64,000 nt of DNA from Pollutimonas sp. M17 (GTDB lineage: Bacteria; Pseudomonadota; Gammaproteobacteria; Burkholderiales; Burkholderiaceae_B): NCBI RefSeq assembly GCF_025836975.1, contig NZ_CP107548.1, forward strand, positions 372,001-436,000, in the 5' to 3' direction. Shown piece by piece: positions 17,126 to 26,774 of the stretch; the first letter of the stretch is position 1, and each line of letters starts with the position of its first letter. The notes beneath the pieces are model-generated. The model saw only the letters and a program-made list of their open reading frames with translations. It had not been told where the DNA came from and made no database searches. The position numbers and the translations under genes are program-made.

Positions 17126-18391
17126 TTACAGGCGATCGCGCCGGTCGCCGCGGCTGAACCCGGCCAAGGGTTCCTCCAGCCCGCGCCCGATGGCCAGCAC
17201 CTTGAACAGTTCGCCCATCTCCGCCTCGGATATCAGCTTCTGGATGGCTGCCATATCGTTGGCGCGGGACGCCGCAGAGGCGGCATCCCGCAAGCCCGCC
17301 TGCGGCCCGGCGCCCTCTGATGCGGCCAGGGCCTCTGCCAGCCCGGCGTTCATCAGGAAACGCGCCTGCGAGGTGTAGCCCAACACGTCCAGGCCGCCTT
17401 CCAGCGCGGCGTCGGCCATGGCGGTGAAATCGACGTGCGCGGTAATGTCCTGCAATCCCGCGTAGATCAGGGGCTGGCTGTGCGCATGGTGGCGGAAGTG
17501 GCACATCAGCGTGCCTTCATTGCGCTGCGGGTGATAGTACTCGCGCTGCGGAAAACCATAGTCGATCAGCAAAGCGGCGCCGCGTTGCAACCACACGCCC
17601 ATCTGGGCGATCCAGGCTTCGGCCCGCAGGTTTATTTCGGATTGATAGCCGGGCAGGGGCGGCATGCGCTCCGCCATGGCCTGCTGCAGGACCGAAGAGG
17701 CGGGCCGTTCGACCAGCTGAAAAGGCGCGGCGCTGGCGGGTTCGCTTTGCGCCATGCCCGCCGTGGCGTTCTCACGCGCGACCCCCGATTCGGCTGGGCT
17801 CACGCCTATCTCCATCAGCTTGCCGTTCTCGTCCCATCGAAAAAGTGCCGCAGGCATGGCGTCCAGCACTTCGTTGGCCAGCACGCAGCCCGAGAATGTT
17901 TCCGGCAGTGCCGATAGCCATTGCACCCTGGCGTCCAGGGGCGCCAGTCTTGCCTGCTGGCGCGCCCGCAGCTCGGCGGATACTTCAAGTATCTGATACT
18001 CGGGCTCTATGCCCAGCCGCCGCAAGGCGGGTATGACGGCTGCCGCCAAGGCGCCCGAACCGGCGCCGAATTCCAGTACGGTGGTGGAACCGGCATCCTG
18101 CAGCACCTGGGCGACTTGATTGGCCAGGACTTGGCCGAACAGAGGCGTAAGCTCGGGCGCTGTGGCGAAATCGCCGATGGGCAGGTCGCCGCCGAATTTG
18201 ACGCTGCCCGCCGCGTAGTAACCCAGGCCCGGCGCATAGAGCGCCAGATCCATCCATTGTTCGAACGGCATGAAGCCGGTTCCCGTGGCGTGGATCTGCT
18301 GAAGCAGGTAATTCTCTACCGCCTGCCGGTGCCGTTCAGAATCAGCATCCAGCGCGGGCAATCCGGCTGGAACGATGGAAGCGTTGTTCAT
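17126..18391 (-). CDS. MidA/NDUFAF7-type SAM-dependent methyltransferase
   Basis: A 421-residue protein of the DUF185/MidA family. Landmarks are FMPFEQWMDLALYAPGLGYY near the N-terminus, FGGDLPIGDFATAPELTPLFG, the SAM-binding TTVLEFGAGSGALAA, CVLANEVLDAMP and DYGFPQREYYHP. Mitochondrial relatives methylate an Arg of complex I; bacterial substrates are not settled. The ATG at 18391 overlaps the upstream small membrane gene by 4 bp. About 40 residues (around 200-245) form an Ala/Glu-rich insertion of unknown meaning. Confidence 0.87.
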   Translation of the reverse strand: MNNASIVPAGLPALDADSERHRQAVENYLLQQIHATGTGFMPFEQWMDLALYAPGLGYYAAGSVKFGGDLPIGDFATAPELTPLFGQVLANQVAQVLQDAGSTTVLEFGAGSGALAAAVIPALRRLGIEPEYQILEVSAELRARQQARLAPLDARVQWLSALPETFSGCVLANEVLDAMPAALFRWDENGKLMEIGVSPAESGVARENATAGMAQSEPASAAPFQLVERPASSVLQQAMAERMPPLPGYQSEINLRAEAWIAQMGVWLQRGAALLIDYGFPQREYYHPQRNEGTLMCHFRHHAHSQPLIYAGLQDITAHVDFTAMADAALEGGLDVLGYTSQARFLMNAGLAEALAASEGAGPQAGLRDAASAASRANDMAAIQKLISEAEMGELFKVLAIGRGLEEPLAGFSRGDRRDRL

Positions 18392-18555
18392 TGGCGTTTC
18401 TTTTTGCCCAGGACATATAGCGCGTGGCACATGGCGGCCAGGAAAGCCGCCAGCAATGCCGCCATGCCTGCAACAAGATAGTTGTCGAAAACGATCCATA
18501 GCGGGATGGAGAGCAGGAAGGCCAGCAGCAAGGGCTTGCGGACAAGTTGTTTCAT
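18388..18555 (-). CDS. Small two-helix membrane protein
   Basis: A 55-residue protein from the ATG at 18555 (MKQLVRKPLLLAF). It has two hydrophobic helices (PLLLAFLLSIPLWIVF and VAGMAALLAAFLAAMCHAL) and a basic tail KKKRQ. The stop overlaps the methyltransferase start by 4 bp, so it is the first gene of a two-gene unit. I do not recognise a characterised family. The conserved-looking topology and tight coupling argue that it is real. Confidence 0.65.
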   Translation of the reverse strand: MKQLVRKPLLLAFLLSIPLWIVFDNYLVAGMAALLAAFLAAMCHALYVLGKKKRQ

Positions 18556-18609
18556 CCCGCTATTGTAGCGAGCCAACCGTTTGCCGCCGACCAGCGCCAC
18601 CGAACGGAA

Positions 18610-18642
18610 AAAAGCTCCACAGCGATAAGCCGTGGAGCTTTT
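18610..18642 (-). terminator. Intrinsic terminator after the helicase gene
   Basis: An 11-bp perfect stem (AAAAGCTCCAC 18610-18620 with GTGGAGCTTTT 18632-18642) lies 60 bp beyond the helicase stop. It has A runs on the plus strand, so on the minus strand the hairpin is followed by T residues. It may work in both directions. Confidence 0.8.
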
Positions 18643-18701
18643 CAGGTAAAGCCGTCAGTGAGTCCAAGCCGCCTTAGAGGCGACCAGGCCGCCCCGGCTG
18701 C

Positions 18702-20402
18702 TTAGCCGGCGAAGTCGCCGCGCCGGGCTGCGCTTTTGCCGCGGGTCGAGGTCGGCTTCCCGGCGAAACCAGGGCGTGCCGTGGGACGAGTGGCCGGCTT
18801 GCCGCCACCCTTGTGGGAGAACTCGGGACGCGCGCTGCGAGGCGGACGGTCGCCGAATGCGGGGCGATCGCCGCCGAATGCCGGGCGTTCGCTGCGCACC
18901 GGACGGTCGCTGAAGGCAGGCTTGTCGCCGCGGCCCTTGTAGCCGCCGCTGCGCTCTTCGCCGCCAAAGCTCTTGCGGCTGTCGCCGTTGCGGTCATAGG
19001 ACGGACGACCCTCGTAGGCGGGGCGGTCGCCGTTGCGCGCGGGACGGCCTTCATAGGAGGGCTTATCGCCGAAACGGGGCTTGCCTTCATAGCCAGGCTT
19101 GTCGCCAAAACGCGGCTTGCCTTCGTACCCGGGCCTGTCGCCATAAGGGGCACGGTCGGCGCCGGGTTTGCGGCCGTAACCGGGTTTGCCGCCGCCAAAG
19201 CCGCCGCGCGGGCCGAAGCCCTTGCCGCCAGGCTTGCGATCGGTATAGGTGGGGCGCACCGTCTTCTTGGGCTCCAGGCCTTCGATGACTTCGGACGGAA
19301 TGGGCTGGCCGATATAGTGTTCGATGCGGCGCACTTTATGGCGTTCGGAATGAACGGCCAGAGTGAAGGCCAGGCCGCTGCGGCCTGCGCGGCCGGTGCG
19401 GCCGATACGGTGCACGTAGTCTTCGGCCTGCATGGGCAGGTCGTAGTTGAAGGCATGGCTGATGCCTTGCACGTCGATGCCGCGCGCGGCGACGTCGGTG
19501 GCCACCAGGATGCGAAGCTGTCCTTTTTGCAACATGCCCAGAGTGCGGGTGCGCTGGCGTTGATTCATGTCGCCATGCAGGGCGGCGGCGGCAAAGCCCT
19601 GGTCGGCAAGGCGGTCGGCCAGATCGTCGGCGCCGCGCTTGGTCGACGTGAATACGATGGCCTGATCCATGCTGGCGTCGCGCAGCAGGTGGTCCAGCAA
19701 GCGCATCTTGTGGCCGTTGTCGTCGGCGTACAGCAGGCTTTGCGTAATATTGCTGTGCTTCTGCTTCTGGCCCGAAATCTCGATCTTCTGCGGGTCGCGC
19801 ATCATCTTGGCGGCCAGGCGGGCAATCGTGCCATCCAGCGTTGCCGAGAACAACAGGGTCTGGCGCTCGTCGGGCGTGCGTTCCACGATGGTTTCGATAT
19901 CTTCGATGAAGCCCATGTCCAGCATGCGGTCGGCTTCGTCCAGCACCAGGGTGTGGACGGTGGAAAGGTTGACGCGCTTGGCTTGCAGGTGATCGATCAG
20001 GCGGCCGGGCGTGGCAACCAGCACGTCCACACGGCGCGAAAGGGCTTTCAACTGGGCGCCGTAAGGCATGCCGCCGACGACCACGGCGGTGCGCAGGTCT
20101 TTGATGTGCGCGCCGTACTGCTTGGTGGCGTCGGCCACCTGCATGGCCAGTTCACGGGTGGGAGTCAGCACCAGCACCTGCACGCCGCTGCCTTTGTTGG
20201 GCGGCATGTTCGAGATGCGGTTCAGGGCGGGAAGCATGAAGGCGGCGGTCTTGCCGCTGCCCGTCTGCGAAGAGACCATCAGGTCGTGGCCCGCCAATGC
20301 CTTGGGGATGGCCGCGGCCTGGACGGAAGTGGGTTCGGTGAAGCCCGCTTTCAGGACGGCGGACAGCAGGGTAGGCGCGAGACCTAGAGTATCGAAAGAC
20401 AT
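18702..20402 (-). CDS. RhlE-like DEAD-box ATP-dependent RNA helicase
   Basis: A 566-residue DEAD-box helicase from the ATG at 20402 (MSFDTLGLAP). All motifs are visible: Q motif (TEPTSVQAAAIP), Walker A SSQTGSGKT, PTRELAMQ, ATPGRLIDHL, DEAD in LVLDEADRMLD, SAT in LLFSATLD, and HRIGRTGRAGR. The catalytic core ends near residue 385. About 180 residues of Gly/Arg/Pro-rich tail follow, with the exact repeat GYEGKPRFGDKP twice and further degenerate copies, probably an RNA-binding disordered region. It likely acts in ribosome assembly or RNA decay. A terminator lies downstream and a promoter with long leader upstream. Confidence 0.92.
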   Translation of the reverse strand: MSFDTLGLAPTLLSAVLKAGFTEPTSVQAAAIPKALAGHDLMVSSQTGSGKTAAFMLPALNRISNMPPNKGSGVQVLVLTPTRELAMQVADATKQYGAHIKDLRTAVVVGGMPYGAQLKALSRRVDVLVATPGRLIDHLQAKRVNLSTVHTLVLDEADRMLDMGFIEDIETIVERTPDERQTLLFSATLDGTIARLAAKMMRDPQKIEISGQKQKHSNITQSLLYADDNGHKMRLLDHLLRDASMDQAIVFTSTKRGADDLADRLADQGFAAAALHGDMNQRQRTRTLGMLQKGQLRILVATDVAARGIDVQGISHAFNYDLPMQAEDYVHRIGRTGRAGRSGLAFTLAVHSERHKVRRIEHYIGQPIPSEVIEGLEPKKTVRPTYTDRKPGGKGFGPRGGFGGGKPGYGRKPGADRAPYGDRPGYEGKPRFGDKPGYEGKPRFGDKPSYEGRPARNGDRPAYEGRPSYDRNGDSRKSFGGEERSGGYKGRGDKPAFSDRPVRSERPAFGGDRPAFGDRPPRSARPEFSHKGGGKPATRPTARPGFAGKPTSTRGKSAARRGDFAG

Positions 20403-20653
20403 GAGTATCCTTTGCCGCGGAAACGGCATGCACATGGCGCTGGGCAAGGGAAGTGAGCCCGGTGCGCTGGTTGATTGGAGCATCGTGCCGACCGAATCAA
20501 CCTAAAGTGCAGCGTGTGTCTTGAAAGACGCGGCGAAAGGCTCGGGGGTCAGGGAGCGATGGCGTTCGACATGGGTGCTGAAAGCTCAGTCAACTGCTAT
20601 GCGACAGCGGATGCTGTATGAAAATGTCGACGCTTGGAAAATGCAGTGCCGAA

Positions 20654-20682
20654 ATTATATACGTTTACCTGGATTGGGGTAA
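20654..20682 (-). promoter_or_regulatory. Promoter candidate and long leader of the helicase gene
   Basis: On the minus strand, TATAAT (20654-20659) is a perfect -10 box with a weak -35 TTACCC (20677-20682) at 17 bp. Transcription would begin near 20647, leaving about 245 nt of untranslated leader (20403-20647) before the helicase ATG. No other gene is visible in 20403-20693. Confidence 0.55.
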
Positions 20683-20693
20683 GCCCTAGGTTG

Positions 20694-21155
20694 TTAATGT
20701 GCAACGTCTTGGGCAAAGGCAGCCCGCAGCGCGGCGTGATAGTGCGGCAGGCGCGCCTGGATGAGGGCCTTTTGCGCCTGCCAAGCGGCCAACTGCTCGG
20801 GGGAGCGCCGCGGGGCCGGCGCCCAGATGGCTTCCGGAAAGTGGCTGTCGCCCGCCCAGCGCGGGATCACGTGCCAGTGCAGGTGCGGCACCATGTTGCC
20901 GAATTGCGCCAGATTGATCTTGTCGGCTTGCAGGACATCGCGCTGGGTCTGTTCCACCCGCCACACCGCCTCCATGAGCGCATGCCGGGCGGCCGCCGGC
21001 AATTGGGTCATTTCGGCCAGGTGTTCCTGCCAGATTACGCGCGTGTAGCCGGGGTGCAGCGGGTCGTCGACCGCAATGACCCGAAGGAGCGCGCCGGCCC
21101 AGAGCACCTGGCCGCCGGCGGTCAGGCATAAAGGGCAGTCATCGGCTTTCTTCAT
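20694..21155 (-). CDS. HIT family protein
   Basis: A 153-residue histidine-triad protein. The HIT motif reads HLHWHVIPRW, and an N-terminal CPLC pair may bind metal. Members hydrolyse or transfer nucleotides (dinucleoside polyphosphates, nucleoside phosphoramidates); the exact substrate is unclear. The ATG at 21155 overlaps the upstream polyphosphate enzyme by 4 bp, suggesting the two are made together and that this protein also handles nucleotides. Confidence 0.85.
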   Translation of the reverse strand: MKKADDCPLCLTAGGQVLWAGALLRVIAVDDPLHPGYTRVIWQEHLAEMTQLPAAARHALMEAVWRVEQTQRDVLQADKINLAQFGNMVPHLHWHVIPRWAGDSHFPEAIWAPAPRRSPEQLAAWQAQKALIQARLPHYHAALRAAFAQDVAH

Positions 21156-22651
21156 GATTTCTTCTTTCCATTCCGGATGTGCTCCAGCGCTTTGACGATG
21201 CATTCCAGAACCGCGATGCGCGCATGACGCTTGTCGTCAGACGGCACCAGATGCCAGGGGCAATCGGGGGTGCTGGTGTGCTGGAACATCTCGTTGGCCG
21301 CCTGGACGTAGGCATCCCATTTCCTGCGGTTGCGCCAGTCGTCCGGCGTGATCTTGAAGGACTTGAACGGCGATTCCTCGCGCTCGCGAAAGCGCTTCAA
21401 TTGCTCGTCTTTGGTGACCGCCAGCCAGAACTTCAGCACCACGGCGCCGCTGTCCAGCAGTTGCGACTCGAACTGGTTGATCTCCCGATAGGCGCGCCGC
21501 CATTCGGTGGCGGAGGCATATCTTTCCACGCGTTCGACCAGGACTCGCCCATACCAGGACCTGTCGAAGATGGCGATGTTTCCGGGGCGGGGAAGGTCGC
21601 GCCAGAAGCGCCACAAATAGGGATGGGCAAGCTCATCGCCGGTGGGGGCGGAAATGGGAATGGCGCGGAACTGGCGGGCATCCAGCGCATGGGTGATGCG
21701 GCGTATGGTGCCGCCCTTGCCGGCGGCATCCTGGCCCTCGAAGACCAGCACCACCGCGGTGTCCTGGAACTTGCCATGCTGCGCCAGGCGGGCCAGGCGG
21801 CGCTGCCACTCCGCCAGCTGCCTGTCGTATTCGTCGTCGGCCAGCTTCGCCGTATAGTCCAGTGCCTGCAGCGTGGGCGGCGCTTGGGCCGCCCCGGCGA
21901 CGATGCGTGTGTCCGAGGGGTGGCTGGAAGGCTTGCGGCTTCCTTCGCGCAAGGCGGCCAGCACGGCCCGTCCGGTGCAGATTGTGCGCATGTCCGGATC
22001 GGCGGCGGGGATGACGCGCCATGGGGCATGTTCGCCGTCGGTCATCGATATCGCCAGCGCGGCGGCGTCGCGCAGACGCTCGAATTTTTTTCCGGCCTTG
22101 ACGTCCTCGGGCCGGACCTGCCACGCCGTGTCGGGATTCGACAGCAGTTCGACGGTTCGGCGCTTTTGCGCCTTCTTGGACAAGTGATACCACAGCTTGA
22201 CGATCTGCACCCCATTGTCCGAAAGCGTGCTTTCGAACTCGCGTATTGCGCGCGCCATCGAGCGGATCTTTTCCTGATCGGGATGCTTCCGGGCGGCCTC
22301 GGCCAGCAAGGGCCGGTACCACGAGCCGAATACGATGCCCGTCTTGCCCTTGGCGGGCAGATTGCGCCAGTAGCGCCACAGAAAAGGATGGGATTGTTCT
22401 TCCTGCGTGGGTTCGCCGAACGCCAGGGTGCGTACGTGGCGGGCATCCATCCATTCGTTCAGCAGGCTGATGGACGCGCCCTTGCCCACCCCGTCGATGC
22501 CCGCGATGACGATCAGCAAGGACCGCTGCGCCTTCGCCAGGCGTGCGTACTGCGCCTTGAGCAAGGCGGTGCGCAATCGCGCTTCGGCGGCCCCGGCTTT
22601 CTCGCGGCCGAAGACCGGATCCAATTCGGCGACGGAAAACAGGGAGTCCAT
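21152..22651 (-). CDS. Tandem-domain PPK2, probable polyphosphate:AMP phosphotransferase
   Basis: A 499-residue protein with two PPK2 domains. The C-terminal domain (about 250-490) is complete: Walker A EGQDAAGKGGTI, Walker B region IFDRSWYGRVLVERVE and a lid-type segment. The N-terminal domain (about 1-230) keeps GIDGVGKGAS but has GSWYRP where the active domain has DRSWYGR, so it looks inactive. This layout matches class II PPK2 enzymes such as PAP of Acinetobacter, which make ADP from AMP and polyphosphate. It starts 20 bp after the trpC stop and could be read from the trp operon. Confidence 0.88.
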   Translation of the reverse strand: MDSLFSVAELDPVFGREKAGAAEARLRTALLKAQYARLAKAQRSLLIVIAGIDGVGKGASISLLNEWMDARHVRTLAFGEPTQEEQSHPFLWRYWRNLPAKGKTGIVFGSWYRPLLAEAARKHPDQEKIRSMARAIREFESTLSDNGVQIVKLWYHLSKKAQKRRTVELLSNPDTAWQVRPEDVKAGKKFERLRDAAALAISMTDGEHAPWRVIPAADPDMRTICTGRAVLAALREGSRKPSSHPSDTRIVAGAAQAPPTLQALDYTAKLADDEYDRQLAEWQRRLARLAQHGKFQDTAVVLVFEGQDAAGKGGTIRRITHALDARQFRAIPISAPTGDELAHPYLWRFWRDLPRPGNIAIFDRSWYGRVLVERVERYASATEWRRAYREINQFESQLLDSGAVVLKFWLAVTKDEQLKRFREREESPFKSFKITPDDWRNRRKWDAYVQAANEMFQHTSTPDCPWHLVPSDDKRHARIAVLECIVKALEHIRNGKKKS

Positions 22652-22671
22652 GCCGGGCCTGATACAGGAAG

Positions 22672-23466
22672 TCAGGCGCTGAAAAACAGTTCGTGCAGCG
22701 CCGCGCCCGGCTCGGGCGCGCGCATGAAGGCTTCGCCCACCAGGAAGGCATGGACCTCGTGATCGCGCATGAGCTTGACGTCTTGCGGAGCCAGGATGCC
22801 GCTTTCGGTGACGATGCGCTTGCCTTCGGGAATGGCGGGCAGCAGATCCAGCGTATTCTGCAGTGACGTCTCGAAGTTGCGCAGGTTGCGGTTGTTGATG
22901 CCGATGAGCGATGTGTTCAATTGCAGGGCGATGTCCAGCTCGCCGCGGTCATGGACCTCGACCAGGACGTCCATGCCCAGCTCGGTGGCGACCTCTTCAT
23001 ACTCGCGCAGTTGCTGGGGCGACAGGGCGGCCACGATCAGCAGGATGCAGTCGGCGCCCAGCGCCCGGGCATGAACGATCTGGTAGGGATCGATCATGAA
23101 GTCCTTGCGCAGCACGGGAAGGCTGCACGCGGCCCGGGCCTGCCGCAGGTAGTCGTAGGATCCCTGGAAGAACTTCACGTCGGTCAGCACGGACAGGCAG
23201 GCGGCGCCATGCGCGGCATACGACGAGGCGATCTCGACGGGATTGAAGTTCTCGCGGATGACTCCCTTGGAGGGCGATGCCTTTTTTATCTCGGCAATGA
23301 CGGCGGGCTTTCCCTGGGCGATTTTTTCTTCGAGGGCCCGGGCGAAGCCGCGCAGATCCTTGCGGCTTTTGGCTTCGCGCAGCATGTCTGATTCGCTGCG
23401 CATTTGCCTTGCCGTGGCGACTTCCGCTTTTTTTGTTTCAAGGATTTTGGCAAGAATATCGTTCAT
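22672..23466 (-). CDS. trpC: Indole-3-glycerol phosphate synthase
   Basis: A 264-residue TrpC. The TIM-barrel motifs are clear: [62 protein letters not shown] and VTESGI. It closes the indole ring in tryptophan synthesis. Its ATG overlaps the trpD stop by 4 bp. It is a stand-alone domain without the TrpF fusion of enterobacteria. It is the last gene of the trpEGDC set. Confidence 0.96.
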   Translation of the reverse strand: MNDILAKILETKKAEVATARQMRSESDMLREAKSRKDLRGFARALEEKIAQGKPAVIAEIKKASPSKGVIRENFNPVEIASSYAAHGAACLSVLTDVKFFQGSYDYLRQARAACSLPVLRKDFMIDPYQIVHARALGADCILLIVAALSPQQLREYEEVATELGMDVLVEVHDRGELDIALQLNTSLIGINNRNLRNFETSLQNTLDLLPAIPEGKRIVTESGILAPQDVKLMRDHEVHAFLVGEAFMRAPEPGAALHELFFSA

Positions 23467-24494
23467 GCTTTCAGCGTCCGTGTATAGGTGCAGAATTCAT
23501 CCAGCTTGGCTCGGGCGGCGCCGCTGGCCAGCGCGTCGAAGGCCATTTTCAGGCCCTGCTCGATGGACTCCGCCTTGTTGCCCGCATAGATGGCCAGGCC
23601 GGCGTTAAGCCCTACGATATCACGAGCGGGTCCGCTGACGTTATCCAGCGCTTCCAGCACCATGCGGGCCGATTCGTCGCGGTTCTCGACCTTGATGGAC
23701 CGGTTCGACATCATGGTCATGCCGTAGTCTTCGGGATGGATTTCGTATTCGCGGATCTTGCCGTCCTTCAGCTCGCCGACCAGGGTGGCGGCGCCCAGCG
23801 AGGCTTCGTCCATGCCGTCCTTGCCATGGACGATGAGCACGTGCCTGGAGCCCAGCAATTCCAGCACGCGCACCTGTATGCCCACCAGATCGGCATGGAA
23901 TACGCCCATCAGCTGATTGGCGGCATTGGCCGGGTTGGTCAAGGGGCCCAGTATGTTGAAGATGGTGCGCACGCCCAGTTCCTTGCGAACGGCGGCGACG
24001 TTCTTCATGGCGCCGTGGTGGGCGGGCGCGAACATGAAGCCTATGCCCGTGCGCTCTATGCTTTCGGAAACCTGTTCGGGATTGAGCGCAATGTTGGCGC
24101 CCAGCGCTTCGAGCACGTCGGCGCTGCCGGACGAGGACGAGGCGCTGCGGCCGCCATGCTTGGCGATCTTTACGCCTTGCGATGCCGCGACGAACATGGA
24201 CGCGGTTGAAATGTTGAAGGTATTCGAGCCGTCGCCCCCGGTTCCGCACATGTCCAGGAGTTCCCCGGGGTCGGACGTCTTCACGGGCAGGGCGAACTCG
24301 CGCATGACCTGGGCCGCCGCGGTGATTTCGCCCACGGTTTCCTTCTTGACACGCAGGCCCATGATCAGCGCGCTGGCGATCTGCGGCGTCATTTCGCCGC
24401 GCATCAGCATGCGCATCAGGTGCAGCATTTCGTCGTGGAATATCTCGCGATGTTCGATGCAGCGCGACAGGGCTTCGGTAGGTGTGATCGTCAT
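23463..24494 (-). CDS. trpD: Anthranilate phosphoribosyltransferase
   Basis: A 343-residue TrpD from the ATG at 24494 ([11 protein letters not shown]). Motifs are the PRPP-binding [36 protein letters not shown] and [10 protein letters not shown]. It joins anthranilate to PRPP. It is not fused to a TrpG domain. It lies 29 bp after trpG and overlaps trpC. Confidence 0.96.
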   Translation of the reverse strand: MTITPTEALSRCIEHREIFHDEMLHLMRMLMRGEMTPQIASALIMGLRVKKETVGEITAAAQVMREFALPVKTSDPGELLDMCGTGGDGSNTFNISTASMFVAASQGVKIAKHGGRSASSSSGSADVLEALGANIALNPEQVSESIERTGIGFMFAPAHHGAMKNVAAVRKELGVRTIFNILGPLTNPANAANQLMGVFHADLVGIQVRVLELLGSRHVLIVHGKDGMDEASLGAATLVGELKDGKIREYEIHPEDYGMTMMSNRSIKVENRDESARMVLEALDNVSGPARDIVGLNAGLAIYAGNKAESIEQGLKMAFDALASGAARAKLDEFCTYTRTLKA

Positions 24495-24523
24495 GTTCTT
24501 ATTCCAGTGGGGGCATAAAGCCG

Positions 24524-25087
24524 TCAGATTTCCAGGAAGTTCTTCAGCAAGGCGTGGCCATGTTCGCTGAGCACGGATTCGGGATGGAACTGGACACCAT
24601 ACACGGGCATGGACGTGTGGCGCACCCCCATGATTTCCCCATCGTCGGTCTGGGCCGTGACGTCCAGGCAGTCGGGCAGGGTGTCGCGCTGGATGGCCAG
24701 CGAATGATAGCGCGTCACCGCGTACGGCGAAGGCAGCCCCTTGAACACATCGGTGCCGGCGTGCGTGATGTTCGAGACCTTGCCGTGCATGATCTGCCTG
24801 GCGCGCACGATGTCGCCGCCAAAGGCGGCGCCTATGGCCTGGTGACCCAGGCACACGCCCAATATGGGCAGCTTGCCGGCAAAATGCCGTATCAGCTCGA
24901 TGGATATGCCCGCTTCGGCCGGCGAGCAGGGGCCGGGCGAGACGCAGATGCGTTCGGGTTTCATGGCGGCGATATCGGCCACGGTGATCTGGTCGTTGCG
25001 CACTACGCGCACGTCTTCGCCCAGCTCGCCGAAATACTGGACGAGGTTATAGGTGAATGAATCGTAATTATCAAGCATCAATAACAT
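24524..25087 (-). CDS. trpG: Anthranilate synthase component II (glutamine amidotransferase)
   Basis: A 187-residue class I amidotransferase. It shows [15 protein letters not shown], the oxyanion site [13 protein letters not shown], the nucleophile Cys in [10 protein letters not shown] and the His-Glu pair in [11 protein letters not shown]. It supplies ammonia from glutamine to TrpE; in many bacteria it also serves PabB. AGGAGA upstream supports the ATG at 25087 over a second ATG three codons later. It lies 26 bp after trpE. Confidence 0.95.
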   Translation of the reverse strand: MLLMLDNYDSFTYNLVQYFGELGEDVRVVRNDQITVADIAAMKPERICVSPGPCSPAEAGISIELIRHFAGKLPILGVCLGHQAIGAAFGGDIVRARQIMHGKVSNITHAGTDVFKGLPSPYAVTRYHSLAIQRDTLPDCLDVTAQTDDGEIMGVRHTSMPVYGVQFHPESVLSEHGHALLKNFLEI

Positions 25088-25113
25088 GTGTTTCTCCTGA
25101 AGTCGATGCTTCG

Positions 25114-26634
25114 TTAAATGGGTTCGTCCAGGCCGTACTGCACCTGCTCGGCGGCGCGCAGCACGGCGCGCGCCTTGGCCTCGGTTTCCTGCCATTCCTT
25201 TTCGGGATCCGAGTCGGCCACGATGCCGGCGGCCGCCTGCACGTACAACATGCCGTCCTTCACGATGCCGGTGCGTATGGCGATGGCCACGTCCATTTCG
25301 CCGCCGTAGCTCAGGTAGCCGGCGGCCCCGCCGTAGATGCCGCGGCGCACGGGCTCGAGTTCGTCGATGATTTCCATGGCGCGCACTTTGGGCGCTCCGG
25401 TCAGGGTGCCCGCCGGGAAGGCGGCGCGCAGCACATCCATATTGCTCATGTTCTCGTGCAGTTCGCCGGTCACGTTGGAGACCAGGTGCATGACATGCGA
25501 ATAGCGCTCTATCGTCATGGTGTCGGTAACCTTGACCGAACCGGTCTTGGCGACGCGGCCAACGTCGTTGCGCGCCAGGTCGATCAGCATGACGTGCTCG
25601 GCGCGCTCCTTGGGGTCGGCGATCAGTTCCTCGGCCAGGCGGGCATCCTCCTCCGGCGTGGCGCCGCGCTTGCGGGTGCCGGCCAGCGGACGTATCGTCA
25701 CCATGGTCTTGTTGCGATCGGACTCGCCGGCGATTTCCTGGCGAACCAGGATTTCCGGTGACGAGCCCACCACCTGGAAGTTGTCGAAGTTCCAGTAGTA
25801 CATATAGGGCGAGGGATTCAGCGAGCGCAGCGACCGGTACAGCGACAGCGGGGAATCGCGGAAGGGCTTGGCGATGACCTGGCCTATCTGCACCTGCATC
25901 AGGTCGCCCGCGGCAATGTATTCCTTGGCCTTCAGGACCGCGTCTATATAGTCTTTCTTGTCGAAATCGCGCCGGCTTTCGGTCTGCATGCTGGCGTAGG
26001 CGTAGGGGATGACCACGGGAGTGCGCAGCTTCTCGCGCAATTCCTTCAGCCGGCGCCTGGCCAGCGCAAACGCTTCGGCCTGGTTCGGATCGGCATAGAC
26101 GACCAGATAGGTGCGCCCCGCCAGGTTGTCCACGATGACCAGCTCGTCGACCTGCAAGAGCATGATGTCGGGCGTGCCGCCGTCCTGTCCAGCGGGAAAG
26201 GGCTTTACGGCGGGGCCAAGGCGCGGCTCGATGTGGCGCACGGTGTCGTAGCCGAAGTAGCCCGCCAGGCCGCCCGCAAAGCGGGGCATGCCGGGCCGCA
26301 AGGCAACCTTGAAGCGCTGCTGGTAGGTTTCGATGAAGCTCAGGGGGTCGCCTTCGTGGCGCTCCACCACCTTGCCCTGATGCAGCACTTCGGTCGTGGT
26401 GCCGCTGGAACGGATGACGGTCTTGGCCGGCAGGCCAATGAAGGAATACCGCCCGAAGCGCTCGCCGCCCACCACCGATTCCAGCAGGCAGCTGTTGCGC
26501 CCGCCTTCGGGGCCGCTGTGCGCCAGCTTCAGGTAAATGGCCAGGGGCGTGTCCAGGTCGGCGTAGGTTTCCGCAATCAGGGGAATGCGGTTGTAGCCTT
26601 GCGCCGCCAGGGCGTTGAATTCGATCTCTGTCAT
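25114..26634 (-). CDS. trpE: Anthranilate synthase component I
   Basis: A 506-residue TrpE from the ATG at 26634 ([13 protein letters not shown]). The N-terminal regulatory part has [15 protein letters not shown], where the LLES element takes part in tryptophan feedback. The catalytic end has [34 protein letters not shown] and [14 protein letters not shown]. It converts chorismate to anthranilate with TrpG. It is the first structural gene of trpEGDC and is preceded by the leader peptide and attenuator. Confidence 0.96.
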   Translation of the reverse strand: MTEIEFNALAAQGYNRIPLIAETYADLDTPLAIYLKLAHSGPEGGRNSCLLESVVGGERFGRYSFIGLPAKTVIRSSGTTTEVLHQGKVVERHEGDPLSFIETYQQRFKVALRPGMPRFAGGLAGYFGYDTVRHIEPRLGPAVKPFPAGQDGGTPDIMLLQVDELVIVDNLAGRTYLVVYADPNQAEAFALARRRLKELREKLRTPVVIPYAYASMQTESRRDFDKKDYIDAVLKAKEYIAAGDLMQVQIGQVIAKPFRDSPLSLYRSLRSLNPSPYMYYWNFDNFQVVGSSPEILVRQEIAGESDRNKTMVTIRPLAGTRKRGATPEEDARLAEELIADPKERAEHVMLIDLARNDVGRVAKTGSVKVTDTMTIERYSHVMHLVSNVTGELHENMSNMDVLRAAFPAGTLTGAPKVRAMEIIDELEPVRRGIYGGAAGYLSYGGEMDVAIAIRTGIVKDGMLYVQAAAGIVADSDPEKEWQETEAKARAVLRAAEQVQYGLDEPI

Positions 26635-26677
26635 AGTGGTCTCTGTGTGATGTTTGCATACAGGCCGGGACAGAATC

Positions 26678-26709
26678 AAAAAAACCCGGCCACTTTCTGG
26701 TTCCGGGTT
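26678..26709 (-). terminator. trp attenuator terminator
   Basis: On the minus strand AACCCGG and CCGGGTT form a 7-bp stem with three inner pairs, followed by a seven-T run, 44 bp before trpE. The 5' arm (GTTCCGGGT on the plus strand, 26700-26708) can instead pair over 9 bp with the stop-codon region of the leader ORF (26777-26785, one G-U pair). The two structures exclude each other, the hallmark of attenuation. Confidence 0.85.
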
Positions 26710-26774
26710 GCGCTTTTCTGGTAATGCTGGCGGCACGGAAAGACGAGGTCTTTGGCGCCGGGAGAGGATTACCG

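Noticed and set aside
19030-19160. Short direct repeats as a possible CRISPR-like array
   Set aside because: They are in-frame codon repeats of the helicase tail (GYEGKPRFGDKP), with no spacers and no cas genes.
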